A stretch of 64,000 nucleotides of DNA from Pegea sp. RAD2-039 (lineage: Eukaryota; Chordata; Thaliacea; Salpida; Salpidae): contig JAQGEQ010000254.1 in NCBI GenBank assembly GCA_034620365.1, positions 62,001 to 126,000 of the forward strand. The letters are read 5' to 3'. Position numbers and translations under genes: made by a program. The notes under the pieces are model-generated. The model was given only the letters and a program-made list of their open reading frames with translations, did not search any database and was not told the origin of the DNA. Below are positions 27,201 to 39,865 of this stretch, in pieces. How positions within the stretch are numbered: the first letter of the stretch is position 1; each line of letters starts with the position of its first letter.

Positions 27201-28799
27201 TTCAATTACAGATAAAAAAATCTGTTTTTATTCTCCACCAGAAAACATGTTTATTCCGTTTTTGGGTGCTACATACAAATAGAGTTAGAGTTGATTAATA
27301 ATACTGGAAGAAAAACTGATAATTTAATCTAATCTGTAATTTTATTTTTAACTTTAATAAAGTTTAAGTTTTATATTTTCTATTCAATTAACTTACTTTA
27401 TTACTTATTAAGTTTAAACTGCTTAAAAAATTTCCACAAAAACTTAGATCTTTGCACAAAGTAATATATATAAATCAAATTTTATTTTTAGCTTGCTTTT
27501 GTTTGAGTCAAAACTTACTAAAAGTAGGAAGTTGCTAACCATAAGGTTACTTCTTTTCATATTCTAACTATTTACAAAACTTTTTTTTATAATGATTAAA
27601 AGTTTCAAGTAAAAAAACAATCTATTCCATATGTTCTTCACTATTAAGATTTTAGGGGTAGAAATAAGGCAATTTATATCTTAAAAAACATTCTCTGACC
27701 AAATTGTTTTTTATAGGTGCAGCTTTCTCAAAAGCCTGGTGGTGTTAATGTTCAAGAACGGGTTATCACAATCAAAGGAGAAAAAAACCAACTAATTACT
27801 GCTTCAAACATAATAATTGATAAGATTAAGGATGACCCTCAAAGTGCAAGCTGTCCATATATTAGTTACTCTGGTGTAATTGGCCCAGTGGCTAATGCTA
27901 ATCCTACTGGCTCACCATATGCTGCTGGGTCGACGGCTTTAATTGAACCAGCTGCCAACATAGCAACTATGTTGCCATATATTTTCCCCAGTCACCAACA
28001 GGTGGTTCAAGCAACCAGTATTCCATATTTACAGCCAGCTAGTGGTACAACTACACCAGCACCTACAGCAGATCTTAGCCAATTTAACCCGCCTGCTTTT
28101 GGCAATTATAGTTATTGTATTGTACCTAACATACAAGGCATACAAACAATTACTGGAGCCTCAAATGGTATGATACCAATGCAAGGAAGCGTTAGCCCTA
28201 TACCATCAGCAACACCTCTTCTATCTGCAACATCTTTCACACCAGAATCCAACAGCTTATCGACAGGTCTTCCAACCCGGACTCTATCAATACCAAATGG
28301 ATACATCACAACTTCTGGAGCTGCTTATCTCACTTCAGGTCAGCAACAGTTAGTTTCAGCAACCCCGCCTGCCAATTTTAGTACTTTAGCAGCTTATCAG
28401 CACCCCCCAGCGATCAGTTCACCCAGCACTTTCTCAATTGCTTCTGCACCAGCTACTCCATCATTAGCTACTTCACATTTTCAGCATAATGTAAGTTCAG
28501 TAATGGTATTACGTGCAGAAACATCAAATGATGGGCATCATGCTTCTATTGACCTCTCTGTACCTGAAACCCTAATTGGGGCAATCCTTGGTAAAAGTGG
28601 ACGGACCTTGCATGAGTATCAGTCCATCACAGGGGCTAAAATTCAAATTTCAAAAAAAGGAGATTATATACAAGGTACTCGTAATCGACGTGTTTCTATC
28701 ACTGGGAGAGCCCCAAGTACAAGAAAGGCACAAACCTTAATAACAGAAAGGATCACGAGTACACAGACAGCCCGGGCACAACAACTGAAGTTTATTTAA
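18249..28799 (+). CDS. NOVA: NOVA-family KH-domain splicing regulator
   Basis: Nuclear RNA-binding protein that controls alternative splicing by binding YCAY clusters (family knowledge: vertebrate NOVA1/2, fly Pasilla). Coding exons are 18249-18375, 23578-23772, 25213-25343, 27098-27190 and 27717-28799; they join in frame to 542 residues. KH1 carries IGKHGQ with GKHG at about 80-83, KH2 IGKAGA with GKAG at about 166-169, and KH3 LGKSGR with GKSG at about 474-477. The stretch after KH2 ([20 protein letters not shown]) and the end of KH3 (GARI-like [10 protein letters not shown]) match NOVA closely. The KH2-KH3 linker is rich in Ser, Thr, Pro, Ala and Gln. The first exon has a basic SRKRPLQQ...KRERP segment that resembles a bipartite nuclear localisation signal. 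Introns are 1.4-5.2 kb except a 526-bp one inside KH2, in sharp contrast to neighbouring genes. An alternative first exon lies at 22633. Confidence 0.95.
19592..20024 (-). CDS. Possible antisense gene nested in NOVA intron 1
   Basis: On the minus strand, 20024-19929 reads 32 codons with a protein-like composition ([20 protein letters not shown]) after an AG (attag). A 64-bp GT-AG interval (19928-19865) has a strong T-rich acceptor and the length typical of introns in this genome. The frame continues from 19864 ([40 protein letters not shown]) to a stop at 19592. The joined frame is about 122 residues. I see no start codon or further upstream exon, and I recognise no family, so it could be a partial gene, a pseudogene or chance. 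Local GC is higher than the rest of the intron. Confidence 0.35.
22633..22756 (+). CDS. NOVA: NOVA alternative first coding exon
   Basis: Starts ATG ATG and reads [14 protein letters not shown], then [15 protein letters not shown] and ends RFDRGLPH before a GTAGGA donor. It ends in phase 1, exactly like the distal first exon, so it joins the KH1 exon at 23578 in frame (541-residue isoform). If read as an internal exon after 18375 it hits stops, so a second promoter is the simpler reading. This N-terminus is rich in His and aromatic residues and lacks the basic NLS-like segment of the other isoform. Confidence 0.75.
24070..24770 (-). other. GC-elevated patch in NOVA intron with broken reverse-strand frames
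   Basis: Inside the NOVA intron 23773-25212, composition becomes more balanced. On the minus strand, 24760-24548 stays open ([36 protein letters not shown]). A second frame then takes over near 24580-24420 ([36 protein letters not shown]) to a stop. The frame switch and later stops look like a decayed coding sequence, perhaps an old transposable-element or processed-gene insertion. I cannot assign a family. Confidence 0.35.
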
Positions 28800-30137
28800 A
28801 GTATTGATGAGTTTGAGAGTGTGGGGAATTGGTCGAAAGTCTTCCAATTTTAGTTTTTGTTTTAGATAGTCGTGCAGATCTCCTAAAAAGATATTCAACT
28901 GTTGAAAACAACAGCTCGAGGTATATGTCGATTTATGTCATTTGATCTTTTGTACCATCTTCTGCAAGCGAAGTAGGAGCTAAATTACAAAGCTGGCTAG
29001 ATAGTACTGCTGTGAATGTTTTTGCCTGACTTTTTTTTATCTTAACCGAAGCTAGTTAATACTTTGATAAGATTTGGAGATATGAACTCAACCAGTCTTA
29101 TTTTTCTGTATTTTTTCATTAGGATATTCTTTGGAGGCATGGAAGACTGCGATTGAAGGAGCTTCTGGGTGATATTTAGAGATAGGGGGCTCCCTCTTTA
29201 ATGCTTCACTAAGGTAAAATCACGCCAAATTAGGTTTCTCTGCGTTGCGTCGCTACGTCAATGTGCCGATAACACCTTGCTACTATGTAGTAGCAACACA
29301 CATAATGTTTTGTACTGTACTTCAAAATTGGCTTGGTGGCCCCATTTGATATGATCGTACATCCATTTTTTCTCGTCTTCACACCACACACAGCAAGTAA
29401 CTGTAGCCATTCTGTGCTATCACCATGTCGCTAAAAGACTGAAAGTTTCACGTCGTTTCGCTTCAGTGAGCACAGCACAATAGCAAATCTATCTTGCCAT
29501 TATTTTTAATCATTTTATTCCCATATTCACATCATTATTTACAACTCATTTTATAGATATTGATGACGTTGCCATGACATAATCTCTTAGTTTTCAATAT
29601 CATTCTGTGTGCTGATATCACCTACAAACTTTCTGCTCACTTTTGCAATTAAATATTTAGAGTGTAAAAAAATGCAAGGACTTCATTTCATACATTCAAG
29701 CATTAACTTCTCCACTTTTCCATTTAAAGGTTTAAGACACTCTTGTAGTTTTGGAAAATTGTTCAGTCTCCTTTTGTGAGTATAACTCTGTGCTTTTTTG
29801 TTTGCTTATTTTCCTGCTTACCACAGCAGCGAGCTTATTAGCTCATAATGTTGTAGTAACATTTGATAGATATCTACAACTTCTTTCCTATCCTTTAACT
29901 TACTTAACAGTGTGCTGCTGCAGCATCGTTCGATTTACATAAAGGTAAAAAGTCACTTCCTTTACTGAAATTGCATGCTGCATAATTATCTTTTCTTTTA
30001 TCGCATTCTGCATTTGCTTTCACACAAACTGCAAATTCTAATGTATGTGTGTATAAAAACGATAAACCAATCCTGTTGTATTTTCTTCATTCTATATAAG
30101 GCATTTGGTTAAAAGAAAAGCACTTAATGGGAATAAA
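28800..30137 (+). other. NOVA 3' UTR with YCAY-dense segment and polyA signal
   Basis: Sequence after the NOVA stop is less AT-biased than the desert that follows. From 29341 to 29640 I count 18 YCAY tetramers, about three times what the base composition predicts. An AATAAA at 30132-30137 is a candidate polyadenylation signal; the true 3' end is not established. NOVA proteins bind YCAY clusters (established), so this may be an autoregulatory site (inference). Confidence 0.5.
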
Positions 30138-31601
30138 ATAGCTTCTTAAGTCATTATTTATCGATAGTTTGACGACTGGCCAAAAAGCCTCAACAAATTT
30201 GTGAAACTTAACTAACACTAAGCTGTATAATTATCATTTAAACGATTACTTCATTTTGATTACAGTTTTAAACTTTGCTTCATTACATTTACACCTTAGC
30301 TAAATTGGCATTTATTTGTTTAGAGTAAAAATAAAATATCTCTTTTTGCCTAGAAGTTTAAAGCAAGAACTGTTCTATACTTTTTATCGATTCGTCATTC
30401 ATCTAGTTTTATTGACCTCTAAGAACTAAATTTTATACATTTGAATAATTAAATAACAAAAAAAGATTCACTATCACATCACTCAGACTTTATTGGTAGT
30501 TAATAGTACAGAGATTAAACTACAAACTTTATAATTAAACTCTTAGAAGTGTACGAATTTATGCATGGTACATATTAATATTATGGCTAGTAAGAATTAA
30601 AAGTTTATCTATTAGCTAAGTTATAAAATCGATTCTTCACAAGCAGATCATTTAAAATATATGTGAAGGTGCATATATTAAACTTGCAAAACATCAATAA
30701 CTCACAGTTTACTTCACTGTCTAAAAAAAGCTTTAATATCAACTTTTTATCAATCATTCGTTTCAGCATTCTATAATTTATCGAATTAAAAAAGCTTCAT
30801 AATGATAATTTCGTTACAAAGCTTAGATATGAATAATTTCGAGATTTTCTCAATTAGCTGATAATTATTTACACAAGAGGAAAACATTGCTTGTACTAAA
30901 AACTTTTTGTGTCACACCAGTAGGTGATGGTTACACAAAATACTCTTTTAATATTTTCTATGTCTTTATCATTTGGTTGTGAAAAACCTTTAAAGCATAT
31001 CATGTGAATCCACAGAATTTTCCATACATTTTGTAGCGTCATGTATTTGTGATTACACCATGAACACCAGCAGCTGCATAAAGTTTATCGTGCGCCACTG
31101 TTAATGTCAAACTATTCAAAGAGCTGATTAACCCTTACTAGCAACAAATCACTCTTTTGTACTTATCAAAATCATTTTCCACTCGCAAATATAAGCTTCT
31201 GATAAATCTTCAAGCACAAAGACATCATTTTTTTATTCTTTATTAGTCATTCAACCTTAAAAATCCATTTATAAGTCTCTGTAAACGTTTAATGCTAAAC
31301 TTTCTCTACATTTAGTCCTTAACTTATTTAGATCTAAATTATTAAACTTATTTTAATGTTATCTGAGAATAAACTTCAAATCCACAAAATATTTTTTGGC
31401 AGCTAAGCACTTAAACAAAATAAAGATCGACAAAACTTTATCAATTATCTTTTTCATCTTCTCATTCACGTCATAACTATCAAAACTCACTCTTTCGTAT
31501 GCTTTAAAACAACTAAAAGCCTTATGGTAGGGTTAGAAGCAAACTTAGTGCCCTTAAACCATCCCTAATTCAAAAATAGAAAGGGTGGTCATTGGTCGAG
31601 A

Positions 31602-32003
31602 ATGGCCGTTTACCAAATTGGAACTAATAAGAAGAGAAAGGTAAGTTTTACGTTAATTTTCTTCCAATTTTTGTCACAATATCCTCTGTGAAAAGTTTTG
31701 AAATTTTTCGGATTACAGTTGTCATCTGCAAACCCTTTTATGCTACTTTTGACTTTATTTCGTCAAAGTTCTATTTATTTCTATTTGTGGCAACCCATCA
31801 ACTACAAACACTTGTAGCTTCTTCATTTTCAGTTATAAAGCTGATTTATACAAATATTCAAATAATAAAGAGCTTATATCTGATAATTGTTTGATTAAGT
31901 TTCTGTATTTTTATTTCAGTTTGATTCCGAAAAAGTGAATAATTTAATTCCTTTAAAAGAAAAATTTCTAAAAGTATTTTTAAAAACTTGTAGAATAGAA
32001 TAA
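31602..32003 (+). CDS. Candidate tiny two-exon ORF or orphan first exon
   Basis: ATG at 31602 opens MAVYQIGTNKKRK, followed directly by a consensus GTAAGT donor at 31641. A good acceptor (ttatttcag) at 31911-31919 continues the frame with FDSEKVNNLIPLKEKF to TAA at 32003, about 40 residues in all. Sequence just upstream (31520-31600) is less AT-rich and contains ATTGG, an inverted CCAAT box. The first exon resembles the start of ribosomal protein S3 (MAVQISKKRK, with an intron after it in vertebrates as I recall), yet no S3 body follows. It may be a relic 5' end, a short-peptide gene or coincidence. Confidence 0.25.
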
Positions 32004-35000
32004 CGTTTAAACGTTACTACTACATCAGCTCCACAGAACGGTAGAGTTCCACAATTAGATCTTTAAGACCTTTTCTTATTTGCATTCTACTTTAATATGA
32101 GCTACTTGAAATCTTAGATTAATTTGAGAGACTGTGTTTCCGATACTTTGGCAAATGATCAATTGTGACGTCACTTCTTATAATGGTTTCTTTAAAAGAT
32201 TTCGACAAAAATTTAATTCAAATTTTTTCTTATCCATCTTATAATTTGCTTTTTGAAGATACTTATTTTATTATGGAAGTAATAAATCCTTTTTGGACTG
32301 CTTTATAAAACAATTACATTTATACTTTTGCTCTACAAATTATTTTTAAATCATTTAATCAGCTTTCTTGTTATCAAATTACTAAATTTTCCGATATTTA
32401 ATAATTTTTTTCAGTTATTAGCATCACCTTATACAAATTCATCGTAGTCCACTTAAAATTTTATTAATTTGTCTCAGTTGAAACTTCGAAGGTTTAGATT
32501 AATTCCTAATTTTTTCAACCGTCATTTATTTTTAAGAAAATTTTTCAATCACTAGTTTAAGTTTTTCAGTAATTCTTTAGATCATTAAAATATATTGAGA
32601 TCATTCAATTTGATATATTTAGGAGAATTTGACTTTAAATGAGTTCTATTTTAATAGTAATTGAAATGTATTTTGTCAGAAATACTTTTATACAGAAAGC
32701 AACAATAACCTTCATATTTTAAATTAAATTATTTCAATTATTGATTCTTTAAATACTCAAACACTTTAATCTCAAATTATGCAAAAAATATGAATTTGTG
32801 AGTTTTGTTATTTAACTTTAAGGTTTAAATACAAATAATAAATTTTATAAGTTATAAATAGATTTGAATTAAGTAGGTTAAAAAATTTCAGTAAAATCAA
32901 ACAATTAAGAAAATTTTTACTATTTTTTTAGATTTTTTTTTTAGTCGTGGGTGTAATTGTTTAAATTGAAGATTGAAAATTATTATATCATTAAAATCCA
33001 ACTTGAAATATTTATTCATAACTGTTAGTGTCCAACAATAAACACATTTGATGATATCTGAATCTAAACTTAAGAAAACTATTTTCAAATATTTTGTTTT
33101 TCATTTATACCAGAAGATTTTCTACTTTAAACCCAAATTGCTTTTCTAAATAGTTTTCTCCGCATTCAATAATAGAAGTATAATGATGAACCCTGTTAAG
33201 TCATAACATTCAGTCATATAAATCAGTAAGTTCACAACTTTCTAAAATAGAATACTTCCAAACCTCAATCTTGTAATTAAATCAGCAATAATTAAATTTA
33301 AATTAAACTTTTTAACTTTGTTTATGTAAATATACAAAAGCTGTTGGTTTGAAATTTATTGACTAAAGACCTGGTTAAGAATCGACCTTTTTAAAGTCAA
33401 CGTTATGAAAATTGAAAAAAAGAGTTTAAAATGGAAAAACTGAAATCTTGTGTTTAGTAAATGATTTTGCACAAAATTGTTCAGTAAAAAGACTGATTTA
33501 AAGTTCAGTGTTTTGAGAATTATATGTTTATTTTTATGTTTATTTTAATCTATCATGCGTTTATAGTTTAACTCAATTACATTGCTTCGGCTTTAGCTTA
33601 TACTAATTTTTTAATTTGTTTTTAATTTAGACATTTTGTATAAACATCACAAAAATTGTTGACTTTATAAGTTCATATCTCAACGTCAAAGCTTCTAATT
33701 TTATCGTTTCGATTTTTTGATAAACATTTTTATAAGTTTTTGAATGAAACTAAACTTTTGATTAAATTAAAAATTTGTATTTTCATAAGAAGAAGAAAAT
33801 TTATTCCAAAGATTTTGGATTCCAGATTCAATCTCAGTTTCTTGGCAAAAAGTTTATAAGAAATATCATAGAAAACATCAAAACACAAAAAGTTCATTAA
33901 AATAATTAATTGTGTTCTCTGGATACTAGCTCAAGTTGATTTTATATTAGCTGAGAAAGTTCTATAGATCTAAGTCATCCAAATCATCTTATTAATTATT
34001 TGCAATCTAAATAAGATTTGATCTAATTTGAATGGAAATATAAACCAAATGTTATAGATCTGCCAGGAAAAATACTTAAATGTTGTTACCAACAACATAA
34101 ACTTGGAATTTTTAGATAATAGATTGCTTTTAATGAAATGCTACTGAAAAATTCGTAACTAACATTTTAATAAATAAGAAATTATCTAGCTCAGTAATAA
34201 TTTTATGAAATAAAATTGCATTTACATAAAACTTTATGGTTAATTTTGAAAGCCAAAAGTTTTCAACGCAGATTTTTCTATAAAATTGTATATTAAACCA
34301 GTCATAAAGTTTTAAATAGAAAACTTTGATTTTATTGTTTTTGAATCAAAGATATATTCCGCTGTGAAAATAAACAAATTAATTAAAAAACTTTATTTTA
34401 ACCTAAAGTAAATAGATCAGACACAGAATACTAAAAATACATTAAAAAGCTTTATTTGTAAATTGTTTAATCCAATAAAGTGTAAAATTCAAAAGCTGTG
34501 ATTTGATGTTTTCCGAATTATTCTTAAAGTTCCAGAACCTTTATTTTAAAAAAGTTTCTAGTAGTAAAAATTATTATAGAGAGGAAGCAATAACACTTAA
34601 ATTAAAAATACACAGTTCCGCAAACAAAAATGATATTAAATAATGGAATTATTTCTTCCTCTGTCAATTTAATTTATGGTTAGACTATTTCAACTGCCTT
34701 AGCTCTTAATGTTTTTGCAAATGTATTAAATATTTGGCGAGCTAAACAACAATACTTAAAGAACAATTATAGTTTCAATAGTTGTTTAGTCAATTTGAAG
34801 ATAAATCTTATCTGGTGATCATAAAATAAGTCTTTAAAATAAATAAGCTAATTACAAAGAGAGCAAGATAGTTATTAAGGAACTAAAATTGATGTAAAAG
34901 TAAGATTATTTAACAACTTTATTTTAAACTTAACCTTTGATGAAATGTTAAAATGAAAGACTGCTTTTAAAAAACCCTTTTTAAGGATTTTTAACTTCTA

Positions 35001-36306
35001 TAAATTTTAGCCTAATAACTGAACAGTAGTTTAAATAAAGTTGTTAGATAATATTATTATTGAAAAAACTTATTAATCAAGTAAATTATTGACTTTTTTA
35101 TATTTAACATTTGAATAAAATCAAAATGCTTTTTACAGCTGCTACAAAAAAGCAGTTAAAGAATATTAAGTTAATTTCAAAAAATATTTCTTTCAAAAGA
35201 ATTGGATTTACTTTTAATCAAAAAAATATCTTCAATTTTTAAAACGTCAAATTTATATGTCGTGTTATAAAGCTAATAAAGTACTTTGTATAAATGTTGA
35301 ATATATTCTTCTATTTCTATATAAAAATTAGTTAATCTATTTTACAAGAAAAATAAAAATTAACCTTTGTACAAATTCTTCATATTAAAATTCTTTTCAT
35401 ACCAGCCTAATGATTGTTGTAAGGTAATAGAATTAGAATACCTTCAATTTTTATTCAGATTTAAAAGAACCCTTTTTACTCTTAAATACATTTAGATATT
35501 TGTAATACCAAGTCATGTGTGTTTTTCTACATCAACGTTTTCTTACAACTTGTAGTATCATTTAAATGGATTTTACTCAAGCTAATCTATTTATTAAAAT
35601 ATAAAAATAGCAATAATTACCATTATTATAATTATCTCAGCTAAGTTTTCTCATAGGAAGTGTAGATTTAGTTAAATTTTGCATAATATTTATAAGTAGG
35701 CAGAAAAAGTAATTTTAGTCATAAATTTGGAGCGTCATTGTAGTTTATGAATATCATTTTGCAAGGTGATGATCAATAAGTGTCAATAACACCTCTGTAT
35801 AAGCGAGACTGGGTGTGCTATTTGTACATTAGTTTATTCAGTCACGAAAATTAAGCAGTGATTAATATCATACTTCCTCTAATATTCTTCCTTGATGCAT
35901 CTTTCCTACAAATTTCCTTTCTATTGTATCATCTTCTGATTTCGTATTGCCAATAAATCGATATTTACCTGATTTATCTTCAACTACTAATCTTCTTTGG
36001 AAGACTCTGGTATCAATTTCGTTTTTTCTTTCGAAGCATTTTTGCAAAAGCTTTCCGAAAAGTTCTTCTCATAAAAAACGTTTAGTCTTTATCTTATGTG
36101 AAAAATGGGGGTTGCCAGCAGCATTGATTGAGTTTTATTCAGTATTTCTATAGAATTGATCAATTAGATCATCGATTGATCTCATGTAGCCAAACCAACG
36201 TTGATTCTAGTGGGTTACTCATATGAGAAGTCCAAAAAAGTTTAATACTTTTGCTGTAATGTATACAAGATACTTCATCTCATATCAGATGATTTGCTTC
36301 ATCAAA

Positions 36307-36414
36307 GATGAAGATCAGAAGAAAGATGAAGATCAGAAGGAAGATGAAGATCAGAAGAAAGATGAATATCAGAAGAAAGATGAATATCAGAAGAAAGATG
36401 AAGATCAGATGATG
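36307..36414. repeat. 18-bp minisatellite, six copies
   Basis: Six head-to-tail 18-bp units with consensus gatgaagatcagaagaaa, differing by single bases; the last is the most diverged. On the plus strand they would encode repeats of DEDQKK, but the surrounding frame looks non-coding. Confidence 0.9.
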
Positions 36415-37661
36415 ATCCTTTTATCTACTTTTAAGACCAATACTTTATACGATTGTCTTTTCTGAGGTAGAAATTGTAAAGTTCAAAACAGTAGTGTTGG
36501 ACTCACTCACCTGATATATCTTTGTTAAAAATAAAAATTTCTCAAATAAATTCATCTGAAATCACACAAAAATCATTTGAAAAAATAAAGAAAAGCAAAA
36601 ATGTTTGAGTTGAAAAAAAAGTTATCTAAATAGGTAAAGAATACCAAGTGATCATTCATATGAAAGTATCATGCTTTGAACTAAAATATCCTAAAAAACA
36701 TAACATATAACTTCCAAAGTAAGAAAAATACTATAAATTGACATTTTAAGTTTTATTAAAAATTTTTTGAAAGCATTTTTTTTCCTTTTTCATCCATGAA
36801 ACCTAAATTATTAGAAAAAGTTATCTTAAGAAGCCGTTTAATCAACAAGATCAATATGATGTAGGACAATTATAAAACTATTTATATATAAGTTAATTAC
36901 GAACACAAATATCTTATTGTCTCTCACCTTAATTAATCTTCGTATGTTTTTGTACAAAGTGTATTAAATAGCTTTAGTGTTAACGATCTTATTGTTACAA
37001 ATACTACTTTGATTATTATACCGTTGAGTGTAAAGTGACCTTGTTCTAAGTTCCTAATAGAGTAATATAAGAGTTCTGTGCCCTAGTACCAATGTCTGAT
37101 TTCTAGTGTCTTGTATTATTAACACTTATTACGTTAGATATCGAGCAATTACTATCACAGTAACCGTTTATATTTGTTACTTAATGTATTTAATATCTAT
37201 AAATTAATATATGATCCTTTTATTTACTACATTTTAAAGAAGCATATTCAAATCCAATATTAACCTCAAGGCTTATTTAATTACATATCAAAGTAAACCT
37301 TGTAATATTTCATCTGTATATCCTTCAGAAGACTGCAAATAAATTGAAACCTTTAGCATATTTCTTACTAGTATTTCATTAACTTTAGAACTTGTTAATT
37401 TTCTAAATCTTGTAAACATTAGTAAGTTTAACAACAGTTTGGTTTAATGAACGAAAAATAAATCACAAATTAGACACAAGTGTTTGCAAAAAAAAGTTAA
37501 AAGAAACAACTATAAAAGAGTATTTGCAATTTAAAAAAAATTGTTTTATATGTTTACATAGCTTTCAATACTTCTTACAGAATAATGAGATTACTTCTTC
37601 ACTGTCTTTTTATAGAATCAGCATTTTTCTTTTTAAAATAAGATTTGAACAATTTCTATGT

Positions 37662-39865
37662 TTACTTGGCCTGCATTACACGAACGAACTCTAAAACCAA
37701 ACATTTTTAGTTAAATTTAAAGCAACTTGCTTATCGTAATGACATTTTCTTTTCAGTTTAAGCTTGTTACTTCAAGTAAAATTTAAGTAACTATGGTATA
37801 GTAACTATGTTTCACTTAAACTACAAAAAAGTTACAATAAAACAACATTGAAGCGATCGTACAAAAATAATGATTAAAAAGATAGTTTAATTTTTCAAAG
37901 AAATTTGATAATTTATCAATACCTGAATAATTAATTTGTCCATCACCATCTAAGTCTGCTTCAATTATCATTTCATTAAGTTCATCATCAGTCAAAATTT
38001 CTCCTAGATTGTTCATAACATGTCTTAGTTCCGAAGCTGATATAAACCCATTTCCATCCTTTAAATAATTTTGATTGTAAATTCAGTCAAAAATATTCCA
38101 AAATAATTACTCTGTCAAAAACTCGAAAGGCCATCATGAGTTCTTCTTCATTATCACTTGGACTTAGTCTTCTGACCATCAAAGAGATAAACTCAGGAAA
38201 TGTAACATAACCAGTAGAGTCTAGATCGACTTCTTTGATCATATCCTAAATAAAGTTGACAAAAAAACGTTCATTGATTCAAAGGTATAACCTTTAAGAG
38301 CCCAAAGGTTTGTATTTTAAATGGATTTCGTGATTTTTGAGTAAAATCTTTTAAAAACATGCTTGAAAAGCCACAAATTAAATTTGTTTTTATAGTTTGA
38401 AGCAGAAAAACCATCAAAAAGTCATTTAAAAGTAAATATAAAAATGAAATTCTTTGGAAAAATGTTGGTTCTGTTGTGAAAACACTTTAAGAAAGTGTTC
38501 ACAAGTTATGTTTAAATAGTGAACTGACAAAAAAACTTACAACTTAGCATTGAGCAGAATACTAAAATTGGTTGGTTTGACTTTCAACAAAAGTATTTAA
38601 AATTATTGATAGTATTTAAACACAATAACAAAACACTTAGAATAACAGAACAGTTAGAAGAAAAACATTTACAATAGTTATTTCTACATTTTAATTTTAA
38701 TCTTCTAATTACACTGTTTGATAAGTTAACAAAATTATTTTGACAAAAGTTTGAGAAGTATACAAGATGAAATATATTGCTGCATGCAATAGCCTGTTTC
38801 CTAAAGATGTCAACCACAAACTACACGGTTTTATCGAACAGAAGTTCTTATAGCTAACGAAGAATCACCTGCTTATAGCTAGTTATACTTTACAGTGCGG
38901 TGAAAACAACGTCACTATTATAACAAACCAAAGTTTTTATGTTTTTGGCAAATGAACACATTACTAAACTGCTTATAGTATCAAATTGCGGTTTGAACTT
39001 TTGTGATGTGTTTGTTACATTTACTTGGCTATAAATCATATTACAAAACATTTTATAAACCAAAGATTGAGTCTGATGTTCTGTCAAAAAAGACACTAAG
39101 TGTAAATTAGTAATAGTTGTATTTTCAAAATATTTACTCTGCTTCAGTTTCATACTTTCAACCAAACTGGTTGATTTAAGATGAGTTGTTTTAAGAACTA
39201 AGTTTTTTAGACCGTTGACTAAATAAAGCTCTTCAATATTACTTTTCTTTTCATGGTATTTTTATTTTCAAAGTATGATAGAAATAAATAATTGAAGTTA
39301 AAGAGCTTAGCTGTGACCACTTTTATTTACTTTAAAACCAAGCTTTCAAAACTCAATAAAAAAGTCAAAATTTTATTATGTGAATAATATTAAGATAAAA
39401 TTAAAACTATAAATTCTAAACCTTAAATAAAAAATAAATCGAATCAAGAACAAGACAGCTTGAGTTAAAACGGTTATTTTTTATCAAAATATCAACTTTC
39501 AATATTCATTTTGTTTTTGTAAGCTTTGTAAGAACTTAATTAATTTCATTATATTGGCTTACTTGGATTTCTTTATCGGTAGGATTTATTCCTAGTGCTC
39601 TCATCGTAGTTTTAAGCTCTTTTGTATCTATTGTTCCATCGCCATTCTTATCGAACAGCGCAAAGGCTTCTCGATATTCTAAATTCAAAATTTATTGGAT
39701 AAAAGTTGTCAAAATAGATGCAGTTGGTTGCAATTAGATGCCACACATAATGAAAGGAAGTATTTGCATAAAATTAAAAGGTTTAAAAGCACAAAAAGAA
39801 ATTTATGAGAATTATAATGAGTAAAATTACTAACCAGCAATTTGCTCTTTAGTAAGCTGTTCAGT
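37662..39865 (-). CDS. Calmodulin-like EF-hand protein A (all four loops intact)
   Basis: Calcium-sensor family. Minus-strand exons: 39865-39835 (31 bp), 39678-39563 (116), 38245-38111 (135), 38058-37923 (136) and 37690-37662 (29, ends RVMQAK and stop). With an ATG-only first exon this gives 149 residues, the length of calmodulin. EF loops: [12 protein letters not shown] (21-32), [12 protein letters not shown] (57-68), [12 protein letters not shown] (94-105) and [12 protein letters not shown] (130-141); all keep Asp at position 1 and Glu at 12. It reads [20 protein letters not shown] at the start, clearly calmodulin-like but too diverged to be calmodulin itself. The start exon is not certain: an ATG at 40085-40083 followed by GTCAGA is a candidate. 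The third intron (38246-39562) is 1.3 kb. Last member of a same-strand trio. Confidence 0.88.

Larger units (their letters stand above)
30140..37660. other. AT-rich intergenic region, mostly featureless
   Basis: Apart from the small two-exon ORF at 31.6 kb and the minisatellite at 36.3 kb, I see no supported gene. A slightly less AT-rich patch at 35.75-36.2 kb has short broken frames on both strands without recognisable motifs. Confidence 0.55.

Noticed and set aside
36223-36465. 80-codon forward frame with DEDQKK repeats
   Set aside because: Open only because the 18-bp minisatellite contains no stop; the flanks look non-coding.
38584-38817. 77-codon reverse frame in the same intron
   Set aside because: Low-information, hydrophobic and Asn/Cys-rich translation of AT-rich DNA with no splice-compatible context.
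38890-39165. 91-codon reverse frame in an intron of calmodulin-like A
   Set aside because: It lies wholly inside a validated intron on the same strand, has no recognisable motif, and frames of this length are expected by chance in 64 kb.
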